From Pseudomonas fildesensis (GTDB taxonomy: Bacteria; Pseudomonadota; Gammaproteobacteria; Pseudomonadales; Pseudomonadaceae), in the NCBI RefSeq assembly GCF_001050345.1, contig NZ_LFMW01000002.1:124001-188000 (forward strand): a stretch of DNA of 64,000 nt. Direction: 5' to 3'. The notes under the pieces were generated by a model. That model did not search any database. It was given only the letters and a program-made list of their open reading frames with translations, and was not told the DNA's origin. The translations under genes were made by a program, and so were the position numbers. This document shows positions 35,694-44,858 of this stretch, piece after piece (position 1 is the first letter of the stretch; every line of letters starts with the position of its first letter).

Positions 35694-35789
35694 AAATGTG
35701 GGAGGGGGCTTGCTCCCGATAGCAGTGCTTCAGTCAGCAGATGTGTCAACTGACAGACGGCTATCGGGAGCAAGCCCCCTCCCACATTT
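35694..35789. repeat. REPIN-type inverted repeat, 29-bp perfect arms
   Basis: The arm at 35694-35722 (core GGGAGGGGGCTTGCTCCCGA) is mirrored without mismatch at 35761-35789. It starts 9 bases after the relA stop and ends about 36 bases before mazG. It could limit readthrough from relA. Confidence 0.9.
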
Positions 35790-35825
35790 GATCTGCGGCA
35801 CGCCAATTTAGTCGGACCCACAACG

Positions 35826-36659
35826 ATGTATTCACTTGAAGACCTGCTGCACCTGATGAACCGCCTGCGGGACCCGCAATACGGGTGCCCGTGGGACATC
35901 AAGCAAACCTACGCGAGCATCGTCCCGCACACCCTGGAAGAGGCCTACGAAGTCGCCGACGCCATTGAGCGCGGCGACTTTGATCACCTGCAGGGTGAGT
36001 TGGGCGACCTGTTGTTTCAAGTCGTGTATTACAGCCAGTTGGCACGGGAAGAAGGGCGGTTCGAATTTGCCGGGGTGGTCGACAGCATCACCCGCAAGCT
36101 GATTCGTCGCCATCCTCATGTGTTCCCGACGGGCGATCTGTATGCGCCGCTGGACATCCCGCAACTGAGCGAGGAGCAGGTCAAGGAACGCTGGGAGCAG
36201 ATCAAGGCCGAGGAGCGTGCAGAAAAGGCCTCCGCGCCGGAGCAGCTTTCCCTGCTGGACGATGTGCCCACCGCCTTGCCGTCCTTGTCCCGTGCCGCCA
36301 AATTGCAAAAGCGCGCCAGCCAGGTCGGTTTTGATTGGCCGGCTGCCTTGCCGGTGGTGGATAACGTGCGCGAAGAGTTGGATGAAGTGCTCGAAGCCAT
36401 GGCCGATAACGACTCAGTGGCCATTGCCGATGAGGTCGGTGACCTGCTGTTTGCGGCGGTCAACCTGGCCCGTCATCTCAAGGTTGACCCGGAAACTGCC
36501 TTGCGCGGCGCCAATGCCAAATTCGAACGACGTTTCCGATTTATCGAACAGGCATTGCGCGATACCCACCGTCCCATAGAAGATTGCACCCTCGAAGAGT
36601 TGGACGCCCTGTGGGGCGAAGCCAAACGTCAGGAAAAGAACATGTCCAGCTGCGGTTGA
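35826..36659 (+). CDS. mazG: Nucleoside triphosphate pyrophosphohydrolase MazG
   Basis: 277 residues with two MazG repeats. The first has EEAYEVADAIERGDFDHLQG with ELGDLLFQVV (the EExxE...ExxD metal site); the second has VREELDEVLEAMADND and DEVGDLLFAAVN. It hydrolyses NTPs and dNTPs to NMP and PPi, removing aberrant nucleotides, and in E. coli it tempers ppGpp-linked effects. Its place after relA is conserved. The Cys-containing end (NMSSCG) is not typical but harmless. Confidence 0.94.
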   Translation: MYSLEDLLHLMNRLRDPQYGCPWDIKQTYASIVPHTLEEAYEVADAIERGDFDHLQGELGDLLFQVVYYSQLAREEGRFEFAGVVDSITRKLIRRHPHVFPTGDLYAPLDIPQLSEEQVKERWEQIKAEERAEKASAPEQLSLLDDVPTALPSLSRAAKLQKRASQVGFDWPAALPVVDNVREELDEVLEAMADNDSVAIADEVGDLLFAAVNLARHLKVDPETALRGANAKFERRFRFIEQALRDTHRPIEDCTLEELDALWGEAKRQEKNMSSCG

Positions 36660-36684
36660 GCGGCTGCCTAAGTGAGTAAGCACC

Positions 36685-37230
36685 ATGAGCATTTCCCTTC
36701 GTGACCAGTTGCTAAAAGCAGGCCTGGTCAACCAAAAGCAGGCCAAGCAGGTCGGCAAGGACAAGCAAAAGCAGCAGCGTCTGGTGCATAAAGGCCAGGC
36801 AGAGGCTGATGACTCCCAGGCCCGACTGGCCATTGCAGCGCACGCCGAGAAGGTCAAGCGCGACCAGGAGCTGAACCGCCAGCAGCAGGAAAAAGCCGAG
36901 GCCAAGGCCCGCACGGCCCAGGTCAAGCAATTGATCGAGACCTCGCGCCTGCCCAAGCTGACCACCGAGGACTACTACAACTTCGTGGATGACAAGAAGG
37001 TCAAGCGCCTGTCGGTCAACACGCTGATGCGCAACAAGCTGAGCAACGGCTCCCTGGCGATCGTGCATCACGGCGGTAGCTACGAGGTGATCCCGCGCGA
37101 GGCGGCGCTGAAGATCCAGGAGCGCGCACCGGAGCGTATCGTGCAGCTCAATATCCTCACCGAAAGCCAGGTGCCGGATGAGGACGATCCGTATGCGGCC
37201 TACCAAATCCCGGATGACCTGATGTGGTAA
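36685..37230 (+). CDS. DUF2058-family protein (YaiL-like)
   Basis: 181 residues. A charged, lysine- and glutamine-rich helical first half (LVNQKQAKQVGKDKQKQQ, KVKRDQELNRQQQEKAEAKA) and a compact second half (STEDYYN-type segment TTEDYYNFVDDKKVKRLSV, LAIVHHGGSYEVIPREAALK). It fits DUF2058 proteins, which are found across gamma-proteobacteria without a clear function; their basic helix suggests RNA or ribosome contact. It follows mazG after 25 bases and ends before a bidirectional terminator. Confidence 0.85.
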   Translation: MSISLRDQLLKAGLVNQKQAKQVGKDKQKQQRLVHKGQAEADDSQARLAIAAHAEKVKRDQELNRQQQEKAEAKARTAQVKQLIETSRLPKLTTEDYYNFVDDKKVKRLSVNTLMRNKLSNGSLAIVHHGGSYEVIPREAALKIQERAPERIVQLNILTESQVPDEDDPYAAYQIPDDLMW

Positions 37231-37317
37231 GGCTGTAGAAACAAATTGTGGCGAGGGGGCTTGTTGTGGCGAGCAGGCTTGCCCTGTGTTGGGCTGCGAA
37301 GCAAACCCAAAAAATTA

Positions 37318-37350
37318 CAAACCCCGCTCAAGAGGCGGGGTTTGTGTTTT
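37318..37350. terminator. Rho-independent terminator
   Basis: CAAACCCCGC (37318-37327) pairs perfectly with GCGGGGTTTG (37335-37344), then TGTTTT. An A-rich run lies before the stem, so it may serve both the DUF2058 gene and the small minus-strand gene. Between them, 37246-37300 holds a degenerate REP unit. Confidence 0.85.
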
Positions 37351-37395
37351 CAGGCATCGGGCTGCGTGGGCCTTGTACCTGAATCCTGCAAATAT

Positions 37396-37584
37396 TCAGG
37401 AGCTTTGTGCCTGGCGTTTCATCTCAAGGGTTTCGAGCTCGTTTTTATAATTATGAGCGTCACTCTCGTTGTGAAACATGCCGACCAGCAGGTCTTGTTG
37501 ATGTACATCCCAGATGTGAATCCCATGGCCCAGTGCTTCGTGGGACATATGCTCGTCGTCGCGCTCAGTTACTTTTACAGTCAT
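37396..37584 (-). CDS. Small conserved protein, 62 aa
   Basis: MTVKVTERDDEHMSHEALGH, then HIWDVHQQDLLVGMF and ESDAHNYKNELETLEMKRQ. It looks like a short beta hairpin followed by a helix, in the manner of small stress or DUF-type proteins of Pseudomonas. GATTGGAGC lies before the ATG on the minus strand. I do not recognise a function. It stands between the DUF2058 terminator and a long repeat. Confidence 0.65.
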   Translation of the reverse strand: MTVKVTERDDEHMSHEALGHGIHIWDVHQQDLLVGMFHNESDAHNYKNELETLEMKRQAQSS

Positions 37585-37786
37585 CTGCTTGCTCCAATCT
37601 CTGGTGGGTCTGCGGCAAGTCGTCGCAGGCTTTTGTTATATGTTTTGTTAGCTTGCTACGTAAACTGCTTTTGCGTGCAACAATTAGTTGCAGGAAACGC
37701 AACAGTCTCGCAGGCCACGTAAACCGCGACATTGCGTCGCAGGCGCCTGAGTTTTATGACAAAAGTTTCATGTTTGCGCAGGGCTT

Positions 37787-37941
37787 TGATCGTTCCCACG
37801 CTGATTGATCGTTGATCGTTCCCACGCTCCGCGTGGGAATGCATCCCGTGACGCTCCGCGTCATCCGTGCGCAAGATTTTCCCCTGCGTTGACTGCGGGA
37901 GCGTCCCAGGCGGCATTCCCACGCAGGGCGTAGGAACGAGC
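37787..37941. repeat. Dispersed REP-like element, second family (copy 1)
   Basis: GATCGTTCCCACGCTCCGCG (37817 on, with a truncated copy at 37787) through TGACGCTCCGCGTCA and GAGCGTCCCAGGCGGCATTC to CACGCAGGGCGTAGGAACGA. Outer and inner arms pair. It resembles the element at 45399-45513 and is unrelated to the GGGCTTGC class. The rest of the gap 37585-37994 has no ORF. Confidence 0.8.
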
Positions 37942-37946
37942 GGGCG

Positions 37947-37976
37947 AAAAAAAGCCCCGCATTCAGCGAGGCTCTT
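37947..37976 (-). terminator. Rho-independent terminator of the purM-purN-DUF3108 genes
   Basis: On the minus strand AGCCTCGC pairs with GCGGGGCT (one G-U), followed by seven U. It lies about 20 bases past the DUF3108 stop. Confidence 0.88.
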
Positions 37977-37994
37977 TTCAGCACATCAACGCAA

Positions 37995-38708
37995 TCAGCT
38001 GCCCTTGATGGCTTTGCCGTCAACGGTACCGTCCAGCAGCATGATGTTGTATTCCTTGCCGTCGGTTTCCACCTGACGCAGGGCTACCAGGATGCCACCC
38101 AGGTCCTTGGCGAACCACATCTGGGTGATGCGCTTGCTTTGAGTCGGGTCACGTACGCGCTCAACCTTGATCGCGTCAATGGCGCCCACCTTGGTCTGGA
38201 CTTTTTCCGGGCCGATCACGCGGAAGTCGTAGGTGTCGACGTCAGTGCCTTCCACCACGTTGTAGCTCATGCTCTTTTTGCCGGCAGCGACATCACGCTG
38301 CAGCGCCAACTGGTAGGTCGACTTGTCGAGCATGCCGCTTTGCAGGGCTACGTTGACCGGGTCTTTGTTCTCAAAGCCGGTGACTTTCTTGGCCGTCTGG
38401 TCGAAGTCCAGGTTGATCTTCTTCGCCTTGCCGAGGCCGCCGCGTTCGAAGCTGTAGCTCACGGGCTGCAGGGCATCTTTGTCGAAGCGGATCACACTGG
38501 TTTCAGTGAGGCTGGCAATCATCATGGAAGCCTTGAAGTTCAAGGTCCAGGTGCCGTTGTCACTCTTGGTCAGGCTGCGTTCAGCCGAACCACTCATCGG
38601 CAACTGTTTCCAGTCAGCGGTGTAGCTGGCGGAGAAAGGGTGAAGTTCTGCTGCTTGCACGGCAGGCAAAGCGAATAGCGCAAAAGCGAAGAGCAGGGCG
38701 CGACGCAT
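37995..38708 (-). CDS. DUF3108-domain periplasmic protein
   Basis: 237 residues. A signal peptide (LLFAFALFALPAVQA) is followed by a beta-rich DUF3108 domain (ELHPFSASYTADWKQLPMSG, SYSFERGGLGKAKKINLDFD, FRVIGPEKVQTKVGAIDAIK). The fold is like lipoprotein carriers, which suggests binding of a lipid or envelope component in the periplasm, but no role is proven. It follows purN by 8 bases, and this order is conserved in Pseudomonas. Confidence 0.85.
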   Translation of the reverse strand: MRRALLFAFALFALPAVQAAELHPFSASYTADWKQLPMSGSAERSLTKSDNGTWTLNFKASMMIASLTETSVIRFDKDALQPVSYSFERGGLGKAKKINLDFDQTAKKVTGFENKDPVNVALQSGMLDKSTYQLALQRDVAAGKKSMSYNVVEGTDVDTYDFRVIGPEKVQTKVGAIDAIKVERVRDPTQSKRITQMWFAKDLGGILVALRQVETDGKEYNIMLLDGTVDGKAIKGS

Positions 38709-38716
38709 AAAATCTC

Positions 38717-39367
38717 CTAGGTTCGAATCAAGTGGCCGCTGGCCGCAAGTAACTGACCGTCCAATAATGCACCCTGTTCACCGAGAATCAACCGCCCCTC
38801 GGCAAACCAGCGGACAGCCAGCGGGTAAATCTTGTGTTCCTGGGTGTGAACCCGTTGCGCAAGCGTCTGCGCCGAGTCGTCAGACTCTACCGGAACCACT
38901 GCCTGTACGACCAGAGGCCCGCCATCGAGTTCCTCGGTGACGAAGTGCACGCTGCAGCCATGCTCGCTGTCGCTGGCCTCGAGCGCGCGCTGGTGGGTGT
39001 GCATGCCTTTGTACTTGGGCAACAGGGAAGGGTGGATATTGAGCAGGCGTCCTTCGTAGTGCCGTACAAAATCAGCGCTGAGAATGCGCATGAAGCCGGC
39101 AAGGACCACGAGTTTGGGATGGAAGGCGTCGATCAGTTCGATCAAGGCGCTGTCGAAGGCCTCGCGACCTTCGAAAGCCTTGTGATCCAGAGAGCGGGTG
39201 TCGATACCCGCGTCCCTGGCGCGTTGCAGGCCGTAGGCGTCGCTGCGGTTGGAGATCACCGCAGCGATGCGCACCGGGCTGTCGCCGGTGCGCGTGCTGT
39301 CGATCAAAGCCTGCAAGTTACTGCCGGTGCCGGAAAGTAGCACCACGACATCACAGGTCTGAGACAT
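38717..39367 (-). CDS. purN: Phosphoribosylglycinamide formyltransferase
   Basis: 216 residues, the family length. GSGTGSN-type loop is present as LLSGTGSNLQALIDST near the N-terminus; the catalytic Asn-His pair lies in LLNIHPSLLPKYKGMHTHQR, and the catalytic Asp region in TEELDGGPLVVQA. It transfers formyl from 10-formyl-THF to GAR, the third step of purine synthesis. Its ATG overlaps the purM stop by one base (TAATG), so the two are coupled. Confidence 0.95.
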   Translation of the reverse strand: MSQTCDVVVLLSGTGSNLQALIDSTRTGDSPVRIAAVISNRSDAYGLQRARDAGIDTRSLDHKAFEGREAFDSALIELIDAFHPKLVVLAGFMRILSADFVRHYEGRLLNIHPSLLPKYKGMHTHQRALEASDSEHGCSVHFVTEELDGGPLVVQAVVPVESDDSAQTLAQRVHTQEHKIYPLAVRWFAEGRLILGEQGALLDGQLLAASGHLIRT

Positions 39368-40425
39368 TAATGAGCCTTGAGGTTCTTCAGCTCAACTTGA
39401 GCCGCGCCTTCGGCAGCGGTAGCGATCTGGCCGATGACCCAAGGCTGCTCACCGGCTTCACGCAGGACGTTCAGCGCGGTTTCAACGTGCTCTTGAGCCA
39501 CGCAGATAACCATGCCGACGCCGCAGTTCAGCACGCGGTGCATCTCGGTTTCGTCGACGTTGCCTTTCTCTTGCAGCCAGTCGAATACCGCAGGACGCTG
39601 CCAGCTGGCCACGTCGACAATCGCCTGGGCGCCTTTTGGCAGTACACGCGGGATGTTATCCAGCAGGCCGCCGCCGGTGATGTGGGCCATGGCTTTGACC
39701 GCGCCAGTGTCCTTGATCAGTTTGAGCAGTGGCTTGACGTAGATGCGCGTCGGGGCCATCAGCAGGTCGCTCAGCGGCTTGCCGTCCAACTGGGTGTTCT
39801 CGATGTCGGCGCCGGACAGTTCGATGATCTTGCGGATCAGCGAGTAGCCGTTGGAATGCGGGCCGGACGATGGCAGGGCGAGCAGGGCGTCGCCGGCAGC
39901 CACTTTGGAACCGTCGATGATCTCGGCCTTTTCTACAACACCGACGCAGAAGCCGGCCAGGTCGTAGTCTTCGCCTTCGTACATACCTGGCATTTCAGCG
40001 GTTTCGCCGCCAACCAGGGAGCAACCCGACAGTTCGCAGCCAGCGCCGATACCGGTCACTACTTGGGCAGCGGTGTCCACGTTCAGCTTGCCGGTGGCGT
40101 AGTAGTCGAGGAAGAACAGCGGCTCGGCGCCGCACACCACCAGGTCGTTGACGCACATGGCGACCAGGTCGATGCCGATGGTGTCGTGCTTGTTCAGGTT
40201 CAGCGCAAGGCGCAGCTTGGTGCCGACGCCGTCGGTGCCGGAGACCAGCACCGGCTGTTTGTAGCCGGCCGGGATTTCGCAGAGGGCGCCAAAACCGCCC
40301 AGGCCGCCCATGACTTCGGGGCGCGCAGTGCGCTTGGCGACGCTCTTGATGCGTTCGACCAATGCTTCACCGGCGTCGATGTCTACACCGGCGTCCTTGT
40401 AGCTCAGGGAGGGTTGCTTGCTCAT
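39367..40425 (-). CDS. purM: Phosphoribosylformylglycinamidine cyclo-ligase
   Basis: 352 residues. AIR synthetase marks: [20 protein letters not shown] at the N-terminus, [35 protein letters not shown], and [17 protein letters not shown]. It closes the imidazole ring (FGAM to AIR) using ATP, the fifth step of purine synthesis. Operon order purM-purN-DUF3108. The DUF2066 gene lies divergently after a 355-base gap, as in other Pseudomonas. Confidence 0.96.
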   Translation of the reverse strand: MSKQPSLSYKDAGVDIDAGEALVERIKSVAKRTARPEVMGGLGGFGALCEIPAGYKQPVLVSGTDGVGTKLRLALNLNKHDTIGIDLVAMCVNDLVVCGAEPLFFLDYYATGKLNVDTAAQVVTGIGAGCELSGCSLVGGETAEMPGMYEGEDYDLAGFCVGVVEKAEIIDGSKVAAGDALLALPSSGPHSNGYSLIRKIIELSGADIENTQLDGKPLSDLLMAPTRIYVKPLLKLIKDTGAVKAMAHITGGGLLDNIPRVLPKGAQAIVDVASWQRPAVFDWLQEKGNVDETEMHRVLNCGVGMVICVAQEHVETALNVLREAGEQPWVIGQIATAAEGAAQVELKNLKAH

Positions 40426-40780
40426 GATCCAGGCCTTTAGGGGGGATTCAGGGGTAACGACCGAGTGGGCGAGGGCGTTTGTGAAAAAGCCCAGCCGTTG
40501 ACGGTCTGCGAAGGCGCGCGATTTTATCAGGCTTGAGGGGCAGCGGCCATCCTCGGGCCGACGGGCAGGGCCATATAGGTTAAAAAGCGCGTTAAAAAAA
40601 TGCTAATCGGGTCTGCTCTGGCACGTATTAAGGTATAGCCTTTAAGCCGCTAGCGTTATGACAGTAGGAAAACTTACCAAGGCCCTGTGAATGTTTTACC
40701 GGTCGCTGTGGTCACAGCCTTGCCAAACCGGGTTCACGCGGTCTGTTCCAGCCGCTAAATTTGTCGTTCGGGAATCTTCC
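40426..40780. other. Divergent intergenic region purM / DUF2066 gene
   Basis: 355 bases. They must hold promoters for both genes. I see no clear Pur operator, stem or ORF. An open frame reaches up to 40691 on the plus strand but lacks a ribosome site, and its codons do not continue the signal peptide. TTAAGGTATAGCC (about 40630) may hold a weak -10. Confidence 0.35.
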
Positions 40781-41821
40781 ATGCGTCTGTGTAAATTCTT
40801 TTTTGTAGGCTGTTTGTCGTTGGTCAGCCTGGCGAGTCATGCCGAAACCCTCAATGGCCTTTATCAAGTACTTGAACCGGTCAGCAGTCAGTCCCCGCAA
40901 GAGCGCGACCAAGCCACCCAGCGTGCCGTGCAAACCCTGGTGATTCGCCTGACCGGCGACGCCAAGGCCGCCGACGGCCCGGGCCTGGCGGCCATTCGCA
41001 AGGACCCGCAACAAATCATCAGCCAGTACGGTTACGACGCCGGCCCGCCGGAAAGCCTGCAAGTGGATTTCGATCCGGTCAGCACCGATCGCGCCCTGCG
41101 TGACGCGGGCCTATCGATCTGGGGCAGCAATCGGCCGTCGATTCTCGGCTGGTGGCTGAACGACTCCACCGACGGCAGCAGCCTGGTGGGCGACGGCCAG
41201 GCTGTTGCCCAATCGCTGCGCCGGGCGGCGCAACACCGCGGCCTGCCGTTGCGCTTGCCGCTGGGTGACCTGGACGAACAGGTCGTCGCCACCGCGCCTA
41301 ATCTGGAAAGCGCAGACGCTACACCGCTGCGCGCCGCCTCCGAACGTTATGGTGCCGACGCCTTGCTCGCGGTGCACGCGCGCCAGGAAGGTAACCAGTG
41401 GCAAGCCAAATGGCGCCTGTGGCTGGGCGACAAGAGCGAGCAGGGCACTGCGCAAGGTGCCGACACGGCCGCCGTGGCGGATGCCGTGTTGCTGGCTGTC
41501 AGCCAAAAACTGGCGCCACGCTTTGCGGTCAAGCCTGGTGTGAGTACCGAGCAATTGCTCGAAGTACAAGGCATGAACCTGGAGCGTTATGCCGCGCTGG
41601 GGCACCTGCTGGAACCATTCGGTGGCCAGCCACAGCGTGTGGATGGCGATCGCATTGTGTATCGCGTCAACGGCAGTGCCGAACAGCTGCGTACCCAGTT
41701 GAGCCTGGCCAAGTTGCAGGAGGTCCCGGCAGGCGAAGCGCCGGTTCAGCAACCCGTGGCAGATGGCTCTCAGCCGGCTGCGGCCCCTGAACCTCAGGCG
41801 CAACTGCGTTTTCGTTGGTAA
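40781..41821 (+). CDS. DUF2066-domain exported protein
   Basis: 346 residues. Signal peptide (FFFVGCLSLVSLASHA), then the DUF2066 domain (ETLNGLYQVLEPVSSQSPQE; RAVQTLVIRLTGDAKA; QVDFDPVSTDRALRDAGLSI). A second part (about 170-310) and a Pro/Ala/Gln-rich tail follow. It should be periplasmic; the role is unknown. Its place between purM and the AI-2E-family gene is conserved in Pseudomonas. ATG 40781 is preferred, as it starts the signal peptide. Confidence 0.85.
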   Translation: MRLCKFFFVGCLSLVSLASHAETLNGLYQVLEPVSSQSPQERDQATQRAVQTLVIRLTGDAKAADGPGLAAIRKDPQQIISQYGYDAGPPESLQVDFDPVSTDRALRDAGLSIWGSNRPSILGWWLNDSTDGSSLVGDGQAVAQSLRRAAQHRGLPLRLPLGDLDEQVVATAPNLESADATPLRAASERYGADALLAVHARQEGNQWQAKWRLWLGDKSEQGTAQGADTAAVADAVLLAVSQKLAPRFAVKPGVSTEQLLEVQGMNLERYAALGHLLEPFGGQPQRVDGDRIVYRVNGSAEQLRTQLSLAKLQEVPAGEAPVQQPVADGSQPAAAPEPQAQLRFRW

Positions 41822-41874
41822 ATGTTCTTCCTCCTTATATAGAGGCGGGAAGCAAATAACAGATGGAGTGGTTT

Positions 41875-42948
41875 ATGGCGGATGCGCGTCGTTGGGTGTG
41901 GCTTGGCGGGATTGTCCTGCTGTGCGTGTTTGTGTTCTTGCTGCATTCGATCCTGACGCCGTTCCTGGTCGCGTTGCTGCTCGCCTATCTGTTCGATCCC
42001 GTGGTGGATCGCCTGGAAAAAGCCGGCCTGTCGCGGACCTTGGGTGTGGTGGCGGTGTTCGCATTGTTCACGTTGATCATCACGGCGCTGGTGCTGGTGC
42101 TGGTGCCGATGCTGGCCAAGCAACTGTTTCGCCTCTATGAGCTGGCGCCGCAAATGCTCGACTGGCTGCAGCACACGGCAATGCCGTGGGCCCAGGCAAA
42201 ACTCGGGTTGTCGGACGGCTTCTGGAAATTCGACAAGGTCAAGGCGGCAATCAGCGAACACATGGGGCAGACCACCGATATCGTCGGCGTGATCCTCAGT
42301 CAGGCCACCGCTTCCAGCCTGGCGCTGATCGGCTGGCTGACCAACCTGGTGCTGATCCCGGTGGTGGCGTTCTACCTGCTGCGCGATTGGGACGTCATGA
42401 TGGCCAAGATCCGCAGCCTGCTGCCGCGTAACCGTGAGGAGCGCATCGTCTCGCTGGCCGGAGAGTGCCATGAGGTGCTGGGTGCGTTCGTACGGGGTCA
42501 GTTGTTGGTCATGCTGGCCTTGGGGATCATCTACGCCGGCGGGTTAATGGCGATCGGCCTGGAGCTGGGCCTGTTGATTGGCTTGATCGCCGGCCTGGCC
42601 GCGATTGTGCCGTACATGGGCTTTGTGATCGGTATCGGTGCGGCGTTGGTGGCCGGGCTGTTCCAGTTTGGCGGCGACCTGTACCCGATGTTGGGGATTC
42701 TCGCGGTATTCATGGTGGGCCAGGCCCTGGAAGGCATGGTGCTGACGCCGTTGCTGGTGGGCGACCGGATTGGCCTGCACCCGGTGGCGGTGATCTTTGC
42801 GATTTTGGCGGGTGGTGAGCTGTTCGGCTTTACCGGCATCCTGCTGGCACTGCCTGTCGCGGCGGTGATCATGGTGCTGGTGCGCCATGTGCACGATCTG
42901 TACAAGGATTCGGATGTGTATACGGGTGTCGAAGACCCCGATCTGTAA
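41875..42948 (+). CDS. AI-2E family (PerM-like) membrane protein
   Basis: 357 residues, about eight membrane helices. Family marks: LTPFLVALLLAYLFDPVVDR at the N-terminus, LIPVVAFYLLRDWD in the middle, IPYM-type segment AIVPYMGFVIGIGAALV and VGDRIGLHPVAVIFAILAGG near the end. Such proteins move small molecules or ions across the inner membrane; some are Na+/H+ antiporters. ATG 41875 is chosen over 41863 because GGAG is 6 bases before it. Ends at a terminator; hda follows. Confidence 0.87.
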   Translation: MADARRWVWLGGIVLLCVFVFLLHSILTPFLVALLLAYLFDPVVDRLEKAGLSRTLGVVAVFALFTLIITALVLVLVPMLAKQLFRLYELAPQMLDWLQHTAMPWAQAKLGLSDGFWKFDKVKAAISEHMGQTTDIVGVILSQATASSLALIGWLTNLVLIPVVAFYLLRDWDVMMAKIRSLLPRNREERIVSLAGECHEVLGAFVRGQLLVMLALGIIYAGGLMAIGLELGLLIGLIAGLAAIVPYMGFVIGIGAALVAGLFQFGGDLYPMLGILAVFMVGQALEGMVLTPLLVGDRIGLHPVAVIFAILAGGELFGFTGILLALPVAAVIMVLVRHVHDLYKDSDVYTGVEDPDL

Positions 42949-42957
42949 TCGTGTTGT

Positions 42958-42990
42958 CACAAACCCGGCCCAGGCCGGGTTTGTTGTTTC
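42958..42990 (+). terminator. Rho-independent terminator
   Basis: CAAACCCGGCC and GGCCGGGTTTG make an 11-bp perfect stem with a 2-base loop, followed by TTGTTTC. It lies 12 bases after the AI-2E-family gene and insulates hda. Confidence 0.85.
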
Positions 42991-43151
42991 TGGGGCTGCT
43001 GCGTCAAACAATTTGCGCAAAATCCGCAAGTTAACGCAAACCTTTGATTTTGCTTGGGGTCTGCTGCATTGTGCGCCCAGCGTCACGGGTATAAACTTTG
43101 CAAACTTTTCACAGAGGCCACTAACGGTTCGATGGGAGCCGTTCAGTCAGC

Positions 43152-43856
43152 ATGAAACCGATTCAGCTGCCCTTAGGTGTGCGTCTGCGTGACGACGCCA
43201 CCTTTATCAATTACTACCCAGGCGCCAATGCCGCTGCACTCGGCTATGTCGAGCGGCTCTGCGAAGCCGACGCCGGGTGGACTGAAAGCCTGATCTATCT
43301 GTGGGGCAAGCATGGCGTGGGGCGTACCCACCTGTTGCAGGCCGCGTGCCTGCGCTTCGAGCAAATGGGCGAGCCGGCGGTTTACCTGCCATTGGCCGAG
43401 TTGATGGATCGCGGTATCGGGATCTTTGACAACCTTGAGCAATACGAGCTGGTGTGCCTCGACGACTTGCAGGCAGTCGCCGGCAAGGCAGATTGGGAAG
43501 AGGCGCTGTTTCACCTGTTCAACCGCCTGCGTGACAGCGGCCGGCGCCTGCTGATCGCCGCGTCGACCTCGCCGCGAGAGTTGCCGGTCAAGCTGGCGGA
43601 CCTCAAGTCGCGCCTGACCCTGGCGCTGATCTTCCAGATGCGCCCACTCTCCGACGAAGACAAATTGCGCGCCCTGCAATTGCGCGCGTCCCGCCGCGGC
43701 CTGCACCTCACCGACGAGGTGGGGCATTTTATCCTCACCCGTGGCACCCGCAGCATGAGCGCGTTGTTCGATTTGCTCGAGCAGCTTGATCAAGCCTCCT
43801 TGCAGGCCCAGCGCAAGCTGACCATTCCCTTCCTCAAGGAAACCCTCGGCTGGTAG
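43152..43856 (+). CDS. hda: DnaA regulatory inactivator Hda
   Basis: 234 residues. It begins MKPIQLPLGVRLRDDATFIN, with a clamp-binding motif (QLPLGV) that contacts the beta clamp. The DnaA-like AAA+ domain carries WGKHGVGRTHLLQA (Walker A), LVCLDDLQAVAG (Walker B), and LTLALIFQMRPLSDEDK. With clamp on DNA it stimulates ATP hydrolysis by DnaA and so blocks re-initiation. Monocistronic, preceded by a 203-base gap. Length and order are conserved in Pseudomonas. Confidence 0.95.
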   Translation: MKPIQLPLGVRLRDDATFINYYPGANAAALGYVERLCEADAGWTESLIYLWGKHGVGRTHLLQAACLRFEQMGEPAVYLPLAELMDRGIGIFDNLEQYELVCLDDLQAVAGKADWEEALFHLFNRLRDSGRRLLIAASTSPRELPVKLADLKSRLTLALIFQMRPLSDEDKLRALQLRASRRGLHLTDEVGHFILTRGTRSMSALFDLLEQLDQASLQAQRKLTIPFLKETLGW

Positions 43857-44069
43857 CCAGCCCTTTGTTTACGGGGCCTTTGGCAAATTTCAGGCGCCAG
43901 AAAACCCGCGTTAAGGCCGGTTTGGCCACGCAAAAGGGACATATAGGGTGTTAAGGGCTTAGATGTCATAGTCCAAACAAGAAGTCACACAGTTCACGAT
44001 TGAATTTGCAAATCGATGTGATAGTGGGCATAGTCTCGACTTCTTTACATATCAGCCACGGTCGTGCCC

Positions 44070-44714
44070 ATGCTAAATCGCTTCGCACCCCTCGTGCCTC
44101 TCGCACTCGTTACCCTGTTGTTTGGTTGCGCCTCCCACCCTCAACAGGTGGCTGAGCAGCAAAAACCTCAGGTTCAAAGTCAGGCGAAATTCGTTGCTGC
44201 ACAGTCTTCCACTGTTTATGAGGAAGCTCTTTATAAAGAAGAGCAAGCAACCGAAAAAGAACTGGCCGCATTTGCCGGCAGCAAGCCTTACCAGCTTCCC
44301 GTTCTGGCCGACAGTATCCTCGAACGCGGCATGTCCCTGATCGGTACTCGTTACCGTTTCGGCGGTACCTCCGAAGCCGGTTTCGACTGCAGCGGTTTCA
44401 TCGGCTATCTGTTTCGTGAAGAAGCTGGCATGAACCTGCCACGCTCCACTCGCGAAATGATCAACGTAAAAGCACCGTTGGTCGCGCGCAACAACCTCAA
44501 GCCCGGTGATCTGCTTTTCTTCAGTACTGCAGGTCGTGGTCGTGTCAGTCACGCCGGTATCTACTTGGGCGATAACCAGTTTATCCACTCCAGCAGCCGT
44601 CGCAGTGGCGGTGTTCGAGTCGACAGCCTGGGCGACAGCTACTGGAGCAAAACCTTCATCGAAGCCAAGCGCGCACTCGCCATGGCCCCGACTACGGTTA
44701 CCGCTAGCAAGTAA
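44070..44714 (+). CDS. NlpC/P60 (C40) peptidoglycan hydrolase lipoprotein, first of two
   Basis: 214 residues. The lipobox LLFGC (Cys20) anchors it to a membrane. A charged linker (VYEEALYKEEQATEKELAA) leads to a C40 peptidase domain with catalytic Cys107 (GFDCSGF), His161 (VSHAGIYLG) and His173 (FIHSSSRR). It should cut peptide stems in the cell wall. GTG 44064 is an alternative start, but ATG 44070 gives a better signal peptide. It resembles P. aeruginosa PA1198/PA1199. A paralogue follows 145 bases downstream with its own promoter. Confidence 0.9.
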   Translation: MLNRFAPLVPLALVTLLFGCASHPQQVAEQQKPQVQSQAKFVAAQSSTVYEEALYKEEQATEKELAAFAGSKPYQLPVLADSILERGMSLIGTRYRFGGTSEAGFDCSGFIGYLFREEAGMNLPRSTREMINVKAPLVARNNLKPGDLLFFSTAGRGRVSHAGIYLGDNQFIHSSSRRSGGVRVDSLGDSYWSKTFIEAKRALAMAPTTVTASK

Positions 44715-44728
44715 ACTTAAAGTGATAC

Positions 44729-44756
44729 TTGAAGTTTGACGTGTAAGCGCTAGAAT
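44729..44756 (+). promoter_or_regulatory. Sigma-70 type promoter for the second C40 gene
   Basis: TTGAAG (44729-44734), 16 bases, TAGAAT (44751-44756). It lies 15 bases past the stop of the first C40 gene. The leader of about 95 bases contains a G-U-containing stem GCGCGAGC/GCTTGCGC (44782-44800) followed by GTTCTGGTTTTC, which may also act as a weak terminator. Confidence 0.55.
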
Positions 44757-44858
44757 CCCTGGACATTGTTGTAATCCGTTCGCGCGAGCTTTGCTTGCGC
44801 GTTCTGGTTTTCAACGTTCGGCAGCGAAAGCCGCATCCAGACCAGGATTGTTCTGCAC

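Noticed and set aside
24545..35789. Regular repeats as a possible CRISPR array
   Set aside because: The repeats are inverted pairs, singly scattered between genes kilobases apart, with no spacers or cas genes: they are REPINs.
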